From positions 1 through 17,214 of the forward strand of contig JADGJH010000540.1 of the NCBI GenBank assembly GCA_027596945.1: a stretch of DNA of 17,214 nucleotides, given 5' to 3'. Positions 10,001 to 17,214 of the stretch are shown here, one piece after another. Every line of letters starts with the position of its first letter. Within the stretch, counting starts at the first letter, position 1. This DNA is from Physocladia obscura. Lineage: Eukaryota > Chytridiomycota > Chytridiomycetes > Chytridiales > Chytriomycetaceae. A model generated the notes under the pieces. The model searched no databases and had not been told where the DNA came from. It saw only the letters and a list, made by a program, of their open reading frames with translations. The position numbers and the translations under genes were made by a program.

Positions 10001-10552
10001 ATGAATATCGCATTTTACTACGAACTGACTGATTCTCGCCCAATTCATTCAGATGCTGGATCTTTCTTAGCTAGTCGGATAATTTTTCAATCAAGCGGTG
10101 ATGAACGACAAACTTCCATTCCACCTGCAAATCATCGACAGCCCAGCATAAAATTCAAAGGAGCTGGTGGAGTGGAATTAATCAATTCGGATGACGATAA
10201 CTTCAGCAGCAGCATTTATCTTTCATCGCCACCAGATACTCCAAAATGGTTGAGTTTCTGCACTTCTAATTCCACAGCACGATCATCTCCGGAGCACGCA
10301 ATTTCTGAAACACGTCGCGAAAATAGAAAGACAAACGTTGTTTTTATTTCGAACCCAGCGACTCCAATTTGTATAATAAAATCTGTCAAGCTGAAACCTT
10401 CAACCAAACGGCTTTGCCAGAGACCAATCAAAGATATCCCAGTTTTACCAATTCCTTGTCTGAAATGCTCTCAAACATTTAGCCGGCTTCAAGATTTAAT
10501 ACGACATTGTAAGGCATCACATTCTCAAAGAAGAAATACTGTGAATGAATAA
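10001..10552 (+). CDS. Family member A: GAGG-core / single C2H2 finger protein (183 aa)
   Basis: I do not recognise the family. This is an intact single-exon ORF with ATG in a good context (AAAATGAAT). Residues 54-66 hold the shared core GAGGVELINSDDD. A Ser/Thr-rich spacer with basic patches (for example RRENRK near residue 104) follows. One C2H2 finger near the end (C153, C156, H169, H174; C-x2-C-x12-H-x4-H) is preceded by LPIPC. There is no signal peptide or membrane segment. The finger and basic patches suggest a nuclear DNA-, RNA- or protein-binding role; this is inference. It is the first of a tandem set with members at 10777 and 13064. The TAA stop is embedded in AATAAA (10548-10553). 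The core fits the phospho-SIM pattern (V-x-L-I-x-S-D-D-D), so SUMO binding is possible. Confidence 0.8.
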   Translation: MNIAFYYELTDSRPIHSDAGSFLASRIIFQSSGDERQTSIPPANHRQPSIKFKGAGGVELINSDDDNFSSSIYLSSPPDTPKWLSFCTSNSTARSSPEHAISETRRENRKTNVVFISNPATPICIIKSVKLKPSTKRLCQRPIKDIPVLPIPCLKCSQTFSRLQDLIRHCKASHSQRRNTVNE

Positions 10553-10703
10553 ATTATGGTTTTATGATTTCTTTCTTCACTTTCAGTTAATTATAAGTGC
10601 ACGTAATTACCCACCTCAAAAATAAATTGCGAATCTCATGTGACTTCATTTGACAATTAAGCAGTTTAGAAGAAATTTGCATTCAGCTTTGGCTTTAAGA
10701 GGT

Positions 10704-10709
10704 CACATG
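10704..10709. promoter_or_regulatory. CACATG E-box-like site upstream of family member B
   Basis: CACATG lies 68 bases upstream of the ATG at 10777, next to GGCTTTAAGA. A similar GGCTTTAGA adjoins the CACGTG upstream of member A. This hints that the promoters were duplicated along with the genes. Confidence 0.25.
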
Positions 10710-10776
10710 AACTAGCGTTCACCGGTGGTGGGAAAGGAAAAAAAAAAAAAGAAAGTGGAAAAAACAAGCAAACGAA

Positions 10777-11310
10777 ATGGCAAACAATGCAAAACAAATT
10801 ATTCAAAGGTCAATCGTAGCTACATACCCTGGTACTTCATTCATGACGAAAGAAGCCATACACAAAGTTACCACAGTTAAAACAGAAGAAGTTCCCTTTT
10901 TCCGAGGACCTGGCGGAGTCAACTTACTTCTATCCGACAATGACGCGTTTATTAAGAGTCTTTTTTTGGTTGATGATAATAATGTATCATGCGCGCAATC
11001 TCCGTGCAGTTACACACCACGCTCAAGCTTCACAGACGAAAGTCTTTCAATTCTGTTTCACAATCACTCAGTTGTCGATTTGTGTCTTCAAAAACAACCG
11101 CGTTACGTACATTATGTGGTCGAAGCTAAAGATTACAGCTTGCGCACGAAGCGGCGTCGGTCAAATCACATTAAACTCCCCCCGCGTCTTCCAATACCGT
11201 GTAACAAATGCTCACAAACTTTTGCGAGAAACCAAGATCTTGTCAGACATTCAAGAATCACGCACTTGAATATGATGGATAAAAAAGATTTGGTGTCTGT
11301 TTCAAAATAA
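10777..11310 (+). CDS. Family member B: GPGG-core / single C2H2 finger protein (177 aa)
   Basis: This intact single-exon paralogue of the neighbouring genes starts at ATG 10777 (GAAATGGCA, A at -3). The core FFRGPGGVNLLLSDNDAF spans residues 41-58. Just before it, VKTE (34-37) fits the SUMO-acceptor consensus psi-K-x-E. A spacer of about 95 residues includes a strong basic cluster (TKRRRSNHIK), a likely nuclear localisation signal. The finger C142-x2-C145-x12-H158-x4-H163 contains CSQTFARNQDLVRH and is preceded by RLPIPC. Identity to member A is concentrated in the core and finger while the middle is diverged, which suggests old duplication with only the two ends constrained. The TAA stop lies inside AATAAA (11306-11311). 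A function in gene regulation is inferred only from finger and NLS. Confidence 0.8.
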   Translation: MANNAKQIIQRSIVATYPGTSFMTKEAIHKVTTVKTEEVPFFRGPGGVNLLLSDNDAFIKSLFLVDDNNVSCAQSPCSYTPRSSFTDESLSILFHNHSVVDLCLQKQPRYVHYVVEAKDYSLRTKRRRSNHIKLPPRLPIPCNKCSQTFARNQDLVRHSRITHLNMMDKKDLVSVSK

Positions 11311-11326
11311 ATATATATATATATAT
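11311..11326. repeat. (AT)8 dinucleotide tract
   Basis: An uninterrupted AT run starts immediately after the stop codon of member B, within its 3' untranslated region. Confidence 0.85.
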
Positions 11327-12131
11327 CTCTTTCAAATTTCTTAATGAATGTCTTTGAATGCAAAAGAGAGGGTTATGATGAAAGGAAAAGGAAAAGTGGC
11401 AGAACTTTTCGGACCTCCCTCTTTTTTTTGCTTTTTTCTTGTTGTTGTTTCCAACCCCCAATAACCTGCCTATTCCCAAGTTGTTCGCACTGTTTTTCAT
11501 TTTTACTTTCTCTCACTCTCTCCTAAATATTTAACTTTGGATTTGGAAAATAAAATAATGATAAAAGAGTAATATAAAATTAAAATGAAATTTTGGTGGT
11601 TGTTGTGTTAATGTTGTTGCAGGTAGAATTTTTCGGACCGGAATTTGAAAATTGCTGAATATGGATAAGTATTTGATTTATCACCATATCAATAAAAATA
11701 GTTATTCTGTTACAAGTTATTGTGAGAGTATCGAAGGAGTTCCAAGTGGAGTTGTTTTCTTGAAGCTGTGTTTTTGTATGGCAAAGTCTTCCTTTTTATC
11801 TTGAAACAAGTTTAGTTTTCAATGAATGATTCTTTGATTATTCGAATTTCAATAGTTCTCAGTTTATGGAGTTTCAGATAGAATTTTTGGGTAGCAGAAT
11901 TAAAAATTTTGTAAGAAAATTGTGTAGCGAAAAAAGGTTTGCAACTAACAAATAAAGAGATAATAATGAAAATAATAGTATAGGATAAGAAAATAAGGAG
12001 TATAGAATATTATAAGTCTGAAATTTGGTTATGCAAGACTGGTGCATATGTGATGATAAACCATTTTCTTGGTTTGCTTCCGTTTCTTGTTGTTATAGTT
12101 TGTTAATTAGCTTTGGAGTGGGACGTTGAAG
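11327..12131. other. AT-rich interval in the finger-gene array with possible relic cores
   Basis: No intact gene is seen here. Two imperfect copies of an approximately 34-base segment, near 11619-11655 and 11873-11910 (GTAGAATTTTTCGG and ATAGAATTTTTGGG), translate to VEFFGP and IEFLGS followed by a similarly placed Asn. These could be strongly decayed copies of the array core or a chance AT-rich repeat. The rest is A/T-rich sequence without recognisable content. Confidence 0.35.
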
Positions 12132-12540
12132 ATGAATATTCAACAATATCATTGTGATAAAGTTTATTGGTCCAGGTGGTGTAAACTTGATGCTTTTTGA
12201 AGATTATAATGTGCCTACAGATGACTGCTCTGCATTTTGCATGCCATATTCTTCTTGTAGTGCTTTAGCAGAAGACATTGATCCTTCCCATGAAAAATTT
12301 TTGGATAACCATTACTGAAACAAACAAATCAATGAACTGCTTGTTCAGACTGTAAAAGTGCTGTAGAAATTGACTAGGAGAAAGGGGGTAGGAAAGAAGT
12401 TGTGTGGAGGAGTAATGTGGTGAGGTCTATGTTTTTCTTATATCTGAAAAACATATTCAGATACACACCACCCAATTCGATTACCAATTTTTTGCCTCTG
12501 TACACTGCCATGGTGTGGAAGATTTAATTTAAATGGTGAA
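12132..12540 (+). pseudogene. Family member C: decayed GPGG-core / C2H2 copy
   Basis: ATG 12132 begins MNIQQYH, similar to the MNI start of member A, but is one base out of frame with the core. The core FIGPGGVNLMLFEDYN (about 12163-12210) is well kept and runs open to a TGA at 12316-12318, far before a finger. A finger remnant lies at about 12475-12535: bases CGATTACCAATT match the RLPI lead-in of members A and B. Downstream, AAGATTTAATTTAAATG matches the QDLIRH segment of A, with an approximately 8-base deletion and a stop. An alternative remnant (KKCKMC with later His) lies at about 12540-12590. A frameshift, a premature stop and lost ligands indicate a pseudogene. It sits in the array in the same orientation as the intact copies. 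Confidence 0.6.
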
Positions 12541-13063
12541 GAAATGCAAAATGTGTTTGCTGTATCAGCCATTAAAACACAGTCAAAAACATAAAATTTT
12601 AATTACTGCAAGTTTTCAAGCTACAACCATCAATGAAACATTTTACTCATATATATTCTTACAGATTAAAATAAAATTGAACTTAAAAATTTTCTTTCTA
12701 ACTGTTTTCCAAAACAAATGCAATTGCAAGATCTTTAAAGGTAAATACGGTTCACAGAAATGAAGCCGTGCCTCCTTCCAAGATTGCACCCCCTCAATAA
12801 TGAAAATTTAGGGTTTTTCTTTCATTCTTTTGCGATTTGTCCAAGGAATTGAATAGGTTTGAGATGCTATTTTTTATTGGGAATATGAGGCAAAACTTTG
12901 TTTTTTCTTGGTATCAAGCGCAATACCAGTTTTAAAATTGAATATTTATGATTTTTGCTCACGTGATCTTCTCGGATCCAGTGAGCCAATGAGAAGTGAC
13001 AATTTTTAAAAAAAAATTTCATAATAGTGCGGGTTAGTGATACGATGATTGGATTATTGATAA
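12541..13063. other. Interval upstream of family member D
   Basis: No supported gene lies here. The interval includes AT-rich sequence, a CACGTG at 12960-12965 and a CCAAT at about 12985-12989. Both are plausible promoter elements for the gene at 13064. Small ORFs in this stretch have biased AT composition and no recognisable motif. Confidence 0.5.
12960..12965. promoter_or_regulatory. CACGTG E-box upstream of family member D
   Basis: A second perfect CACGTG in the array lies 98 bases upstream of the ATG at 13064, followed by a CCAAT sequence. It shares its core with the site upstream of member A. Confidence 0.35.
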
Positions 13064-13615
13064 ATGCATAAACCGCCAGATTCCCAATCTTCAAGTTCGT
13101 CAAGCTCAAAGTCGAATGAACTCAACCAGTCATCTGGGCTGGAAAAATTGAGTCGAATACTCAAATCACCACGTACAAAAACTGGTCGTAAAAAAAAGCC
13201 GGTGGTAAAAACAGCAGCAGTAGGTTTTATGGGCCCTGGTGGCGTAAATTTGTTGCTTTCCGATGATGTTGGTTTTGTCGCATATGAATCAGCAGTAGCA
13301 GCAGTTTCAATAGCATTGCAATCTTCTCAAAGTGGCGGATCGAAATCGGCGTTGAATTCCGTAACGACCGGCAACAGAAGCAGAAGCAACAGCGACTTTG
13401 TGGATTCTCTTTATCAAAACCCAGATATTAGTGTGCTATTACCTCCACGGCCCAAGAAATCAGAGTCTATTACGCCAATAATAGTAACAGCTTCCTCTCC
13501 TGTGCTGGAAAAACAGCCTCACAATATTTCAATTCAATGCGATATATGTTTGCAAACGTTTTCGGGAAATCTTGACCTTGAGTATCATTATCGAGTTAAT
13601 CATTTGTCAATATAA
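13064..13615 (+). CDS. Family member D: GPGG-core / single C2H2 finger protein (183 aa)
   Basis: This is the third intact single-exon paralogue. The N-terminus is Ser-rich (a nine-Ser-biased stretch at 8-15) and then strongly basic (PRTKTGRKKKPVVK, residues 36-49), a likely nuclear localisation signal directly before the core. The core FMGPGGVNLLLSDDVGF spans 55-71. A Ser/Ala-rich spacer of about 98 residues with PPRPKKSES leads to the finger C159-x2-C162-x12-H175-x4-H180 (CDICLQTFSGNLDLEYH), and the protein ends three residues later. Relative to A and B the basic region lies before the core rather than after it, so the disordered parts turn over while core and finger persist. The molecular function is unknown. 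Confidence 0.8.
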   Translation: MHKPPDSQSSSSSSSKSNELNQSSGLEKLSRILKSPRTKTGRKKKPVVKTAAVGFMGPGGVNLLLSDDVGFVAYESAVAAVSIALQSSQSGGSKSALNSVTTGNRSRSNSDFVDSLYQNPDISVLLPPRPKKSESITPIIVTASSPVLEKQPHNISIQCDICLQTFSGNLDLEYHYRVNHLSI

Positions 13616-14048
13616 TTATGGGTATGAGTAAAATTTGTGAAGGAGGAACTCTCCGTAGAACGTCACATGTAGAAACGACTCGGGCTCATTTTTTTCGACA
13701 AAACTTTAAGAAAAACAAGGGGGGCAATTATAATATTATTTTTAAGAATTTAAAATATTTAAATAAAAAATATTTCGGAAAATTGTTGACAAATCTCCAT
13801 CAAATTGATCAGTAGAATATTTACATGTCTATAATATATAACCGCCAATAATTGAAATTTCTTGTCCATTTTCAGATTTATAAAAAATTATTATGGAAAT
13901 TATAAAAGATAGTTCATTCGTTTTATTGTATGTTTCTTTGCTATTACATACATATAACTATCAATTAAAAATTTGTTGGATGGATCTCTTCTCCACAGAA
14001 GTAAATTATAAACTTCAAATATAACTTCTGTAACAGCTGTTCTCAAAG
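13616..14048. other. AT-rich 3' flank of member D
   Basis: This stretch is strongly AT-rich, with runs such as AAATATTTAAATAAAAAATATTT. An open frame directly after the member D stop has no coding-like composition. I see no gene, RNA or repeat that can be supported. Confidence 0.55.
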
Positions 14049-14518
14049 ATGGACCCCGCGCATCGACCACACTCAGGAATTACGCGATATCCTGAATTCA
14101 ACTTAATAAAGTATTAAACTATTTTATTTTGAGTTTGAGAAAAAATGTAATTGCGCATGGGGTAAGGTTACCCAAACTTTTACTATTTTCAACCCAATTT
14201 CTTCGCAGAAAATGCGACAGTTGTTCAAAATCTACTTAGTTTTAGCAGATAAATACCACAGTTGGAATTAAGGCGCGGGTGGCATCAATTGTTGCATGAC
14301 CACGACTTCAAGATATTTATTGTCCGTGGTTCTATGACTAGGCTAAAGCCAAAGATAACGAAAGGTGCGAACGCATTATTTTCACAAATACCCACAAGCG
14401 TTTCGGCGAAATCAAGATCTTGTTCGACCTTGGTGTTACAAATTCAGTCGTTTTCTGTCAGCATTGCCAGCTGATTTTTCGGCATGTAGGATTAGTTAGC
14501 ATGCATTATGATGATTGA
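14049..14518 (+). pseudogene. Possible family member E or small spliced gene ending in a C2H2-like half finger
   Basis: The region is locally GC-richer and coding-like but has conflicting readings. Reading one: a decayed array copy. At 14272-14289 GAGGIN matches the array core and continues, after a one-base shift, as LLHDHDFKIF. A second match, QAFRRNQDLVR (about 14395-14427), resembles QTFARNQDLVR of member B. A TAA lies directly before the core. Reading two: a spliced gene. An AG at 14340-14341 opens 58 codons (14342-14515) reading KRFGEIKILFDLGVTNSVVF, then CQHCQLIF and a His at the C2H2 spacing, with TGA at 14516-14518 where the last His would be. Upstream, ATG 14049 begins 20-odd coding-like codons (MDPAHRPHSGITRYPEF) before a GTATTA donor. 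I cannot decide between the two readings. Confidence 0.4.
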
Positions 14519-14727
14519 ATAGGGAACGACGACATATTTCAAGGAAAGATAAAAAAAGATGTATTTATTGGCTCATGAATGTTTGTTTTCCATATATATA
14601 TAAAATAATATAACGGCAAGATCTAAAGTAAACCGTCAAATTTATGAATGTAACAAAACTCGGCAATAAAGACAATATCCAATCGGCCTAGCCGTAACTA
14701 ATGTGTGCACTCTCGGGAACGCCTTGA

Positions 14728-15069
14728 TGCCGAATATATAGAGTTCGGCAAGTTATACCTTTAAAGGGAATCTGCCTTGCACAACAAAAGGCCTTGGAAG
14801 AAAAGGCAATCAAAGCTGAAGCAATTTTGACAAAGAAATCAATTTGTACTAAAGCAAAAATCGACTGGCAGACTGCTCGTTTGGTCAAAAAAATCTCGAA
14901 ACAATATGACAGAAAAATAAACAATGAAAAATGCCCCATCAAATACCGTAACAGTTCCAAGTGGTTTATTTGTGCGATTTGCGAATCGTTTAGACTATGT
15001 CCTCACTGCAAGAGTCACAATAAGAACCAACTGAATACGGACAAAGACAGTTGCAAGGAAAGTGGTTGA
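14728..15069 (+). CDS. Cysteine-rich coding fragment, no visible start
   Basis: An open frame of 113 codons runs from just after TGA 14725-14727 to TGA 15067-15069 and contains no ATG. Codon composition looks coding. Parts in order are a Lys/Ala-rich segment likely to be helical (ALEEKAIKAEAIL), a basic stretch, then CPIKYRNSSKWFICAICES and FRLCPHCKSHNK. The C-x2-C-x5-C-x2-C pattern suggests one zinc-binding site. It is probably the last exon of a gene whose earlier exon lies upstream, for example after an AG near 14740 or 14774. A 5'-truncated pseudogene is also possible. No family is recognised, and no clear homology to the finger array is visible. Confidence 0.4.
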   Translation, partial: CRIYRVRQVIPLKGICLAQQKALEEKAIKAEAILTKKSICTKAKIDWQTARLVKKISKQYDRKINNEKCPIKYRNSSKWFICAICESFRLCPHCKSHNKNQLNTDKDSCKESG

Positions 15070-16113
15070 TTTCATTTTATTATCCCCTTTTTATTGTTTG
15101 GAAGATTTTATCTTTTCTGCTATTATTACAGTAAATAAAAATCTATCTTTCTGTTCCTTTTCAACTCTCATATGCATTTGGTTTTGTTTTAATAAAGTTG
15201 GGAAGTCATTTTTTTGTTGTTCGGATTTCAAGACATTTGTTCGTTTTTTAAGATTTACCCAATCCTGATAATTTTTTTGAATAATGTGAGGAAACTGAAA
15301 ATACAGGTGATCAGTCATATGACAGAACTGTGTGCGTTCAAGAAATTTGTATGAAATAACAAAGAAGCACAGCAATTATACTTTGGTTGAAATTTTGCAG
15401 TGTGGCAAGGCTTTGTTTTTCTCCATTGAATGGTATTTTGGTTGGTGGTTGTGTGGTTATAGTAGTATGACGACACAGTAATTGAAACCCTTCCAAAAAA
15501 ATTGCCAAACTTGTGGTCTAAAAGGATAATGAAGGAAGAGGAAGGGAGTAAGTATAATCCTTCACGTAAGCAGGATCAAAGAAGAATGATAAAATGAGAA
15601 AAGAAACGGCACATCTTCACGATATAAGTCACGTATACAATAGTTACACAAAGAAAATAAAATGAAAAAGGGCAGGAAATGCAACCAGGATGGTACAATC
15701 AAGTTGGAGAAAAAGTATGGGGAAAAAAAAAGTGAAACTTTCCAAAAATCCATCGCCAATAATTATTTAGTAGTGTGTGACAGTGGTGCTTGTTTCTTGC
15801 TGATAATATCACAAGAAAATAACTCGGTGGAATGAAGCGAATGATGAACTGTGACTGATATTTATTTGAACAATCGAATTTTTTTTTGTTTCTCTTTCTA
15901 GTAAATGTACTGACTGTTGAACTTCTATGAACTTGAACTATATTTTGAATGCTTTAATTTATAGGCTCGGGTTTTTAAGCCTCGTATACATATAATTTGT
16001 TGGAGATGACAACATTACAAAATAAAATGATAAAAACATAAAGATATCATAAAATATAATAAATACGCAAATACATGGATAAAACTCAACACTCCTGCGA
16101 ACAAACAATACAC
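15070..16113. other. Noncoding interval
   Basis: About 1 kb of AT-rich sequence has no supported gene on either strand. Open frames here are short, rich in Phe/Lys/Asn from AT bias, and lack motifs. Poly-A and poly-T runs are frequent (for example near 15723-15731). Confidence 0.6.
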
Positions 16114-16524
16114 TTACAATTGAAATATTAGAATGGATAAACAGGCATTCTTGCAACAAGTAATTGTCAATTTATTGGCATCTTCAAGCAAAGGTCCTGC
16201 AGCTTCTAAAGTGGTTGCAAGACCAAAATCATTTACTAAGAAATAGAATTGATGCTCTATAATCAGAACAATAAACTGTGACAGAGAGGAAAATCGTGAA
16301 GTGTAAAGAAGTAGAACAAAAGGAAGACAGAAAAGAAAACAAGAACGGATTGCCAACAAGAAAGCGATAACTGTAAAAATTCCGACCCGTTTAAACGGCT
16401 GTCTCAAAATACTAACTGTACCAAAACATGGTGGAAGGGCATCAGTCGGTCTGTCTGTGTGAAGTGCTATAAATTTTGTCTTTGTACTGCATGCAAGACT
16501 AGTTGCTAAGTTAAAACTGATCAT
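16114..16524 (-). CDS. Doubtful hydrophobic ORF (136 codons)
   Basis: This ORF is not recognised. Its first 35 codons (MISFNLATSLACSTKTKF onwards) and its last 40 (VNDFGLATTLEAAGPLLEDA) have coding-like composition. The middle is Phe/Leu/Ile-rich and could be two membrane segments or, equally well, a spliced-out intron. A GTACAG donor after PCF and a TTCTTAG acceptor before VNDFG keep the frame in phase. On the opposite strand the same bases give a 37-codon ORF from ATG 16132. No homology is apparent, so this entry should be treated as a candidate only. Confidence 0.25.
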   Translation of the reverse strand: MISFNLATSLACSTKTKFIALHTDRPTDALPPCFGTVSILRQPFKRVGIFTVIAFLLAIRSCFLFCLPFVLLLYTSRFSSLSQFIVLIIEHQFYFLVNDFGLATTLEAAGPLLEDANKLTITCCKNACLSILIFQL

Positions 16525-16829
16525 GTAGCAACTTTTCCGTGATTTATCACAAATTTGATATTAATCTGGCACCATGTTTTCCTCACGGGGACCATATTTG
16601 ATTGCTGTAATAAACGCTGATAGTGAGTTTTTCACAATATTGTTGTTGTAAAGTTCGCTTCTTACTTTGGTGAACAATTTACGAGTTCAAATTTTGTCGA
16701 ATTTCGCGTTCGATTTCCAATAATTGATGGTTGCGCAATCCAGTCAAGATTTCCTGCGCGCATTGTTCTTTTCTTCCATTCTTTATCCAAAAAATCCGCG
16801 AGTTCTTCCCACCACATACTCTTATTAAA
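16525..16829. other. Upstream region of the F-box gene
   Basis: About 300 bases without a gene, probably the promoter and 5' untranslated region of the F-box gene. No defined element stands out. Confidence 0.5.
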
Positions 16830-17214
16830 ATGCAAGAATTACAAGTATTGACTGGACTTCAAAATCTTCTCCCAAATGAAGCAATCATTGCAGCCTTCAA
16901 ATTTCTCGACTTTAAAAGCCTCTGTCGAATTGGAATCACTTGCAAAAAGCTAAAAGAAATTTCTTCAGACAACTTATTATGGAAAGCACTCTGTGAAACC
17001 AACCGCGTAATTGTTGTGATTGACATGTGTGATGATTTTCATGGCTTGAGCAAACATAACAGTGATGGTCAAAAAACTGAATTGGAAGAAAAACAAATTG
17101 ATTGGAAATTGCAATTTGCTGTTCACAGACGTAAAGTTTTGGAAAAAATGAGAAAGAGTCGAGCTTATCGGTACATATCTTTTTTTTTTTTTGTTTCTTT
17201 TCTAATCACTCATA
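16830..17214 (+). CDS. F-box protein, first exon (3' partial)
   Basis: F-box proteins recruit substrates to SCF ubiquitin ligases through Skp1. ATG 16830 opens 113 codons plus two bases. Residues 12-55 form an F-box: LLPNEAIIAAFKFLDF, then SLCRIGITCKKLKEISSDN and LLWKALC, with the expected Leu-Pro start and Trp at the end. A Lys/Glu-rich linker and DWKLQFAVHRRKVLEKMRKS follow. A GTACAT donor at 17171 after TATCG ends exon 1 at 17170 in phase 2, and the poly-T intron runs off the window. The substrate-binding domain is not visible, so specificity is unknown. Confidence 0.8.
   Translation, partial: MQELQVLTGLQNLLPNEAIIAAFKFLDFKSLCRIGITCKKLKEISSDNLLWKALCETNRVIVVIDMCDDFHGLSKHNSDGQKTELEEKQIDWKLQFAVHRRKVLEKMRKSRAYRYISFFFFVSFLITH

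Noticed and set aside
12533..12763. 76-codon ORF with KKCKMC near its start
   Set aside because: Beyond the first 20 codons it is AT-biased sequence. The CxxC and later His do not have C2H2 spacing, so it is noted only as an alternative finger remnant of copy C.
13618..13815. Small ORF directly after member D
   Set aside because: Composition is that of AT-rich noncoding DNA and no motif is visible.
14165..14178. GGGTAA-GG-TTACCC palindrome as a regulatory or terminator hairpin
   Set aside because: A 6-base stem with a 2-base loop is expected by chance at this length and has no context supporting function.
16132..16245. 37-codon plus-strand ORF beginning MDKQAFLQQ
   Set aside because: It is too short to separate from chance and overlaps the equally doubtful minus-strand ORF.
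1..17214. tRNA, rRNA, CRISPR arrays, transposases or retroelements
   Set aside because: No cloverleaf with A/B boxes, no repeat-spacer structure, no reverse transcriptase or transposase motifs and no long terminal repeats were seen by eye on either strand.

Overview
This window looks like nuclear DNA of an early-diverging fungus, most plausibly a chytrid. It is AT-rich and intron-dense, with 38-111 nt introns and GT-AG (rarely GC-AG) borders. No bacterial operon structure or ribosome binding sites are visible. It carries a fungal Clr2-type silencing protein, Ubc9, a mitochondrial CoA transferase, a GstA-like (beta-class) glutathione transferase and a small 7TM receptor. The taxon is an inference. 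All gene models were spliced by eye from reading frame, family alignment and splice sites.

Layout from left to right. An ATT microsatellite (1-75) precedes the 3' part of a fused two-domain beta-class GST gene (142-1442, +), which has a single +1 frame break. A two-exon 7TM receptor follows (1549-2461, -). After about 1.3 kb of noncoding DNA come two minus-strand chromatin/SUMO genes in tandem: a four-exon Clr2-like gene with an embedded C2H2 finger (3800-6743) and a five-exon UBC9 (6829-7618). UBC9 is head-to-head with a twelve-exon mitochondrial succinyl-CoA:3-ketoacid CoA-transferase gene (about 7655-9854, +). No in-frame ATG was found for that gene.

The right half (about 10.0-14.5 kb) holds a tandem family I do not recognise. 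Three intact single-exon genes encode 177-183 aa proteins. Each has an N-terminal core G-(A/P)-G-G-V-x-L-(L/I)-x-S-D, about 95-99 residues of diverged spacer, and one C2H2 finger (C-x2-C-x12-H-x4-H) near the C-terminus. A fairly clear decayed copy lies between the second and third genes, and an ambiguous one lies after the third. The core resembles a phosphorylation-dependent SUMO-interacting motif, one member also has a SUMO-acceptor consensus, and UBC9 sits only 2.4 kb upstream. A SUMO-linked regulatory family is therefore a testable but unproven idea.

The last 2.7 kb contains a cysteine-rich coding fragment without a visible start (14728-15069), a long noncoding stretch, a doubtful hydrophobic minus-strand ORF (16114-16524), and the first exon of an F-box protein cut by the window edge (16830-17170).
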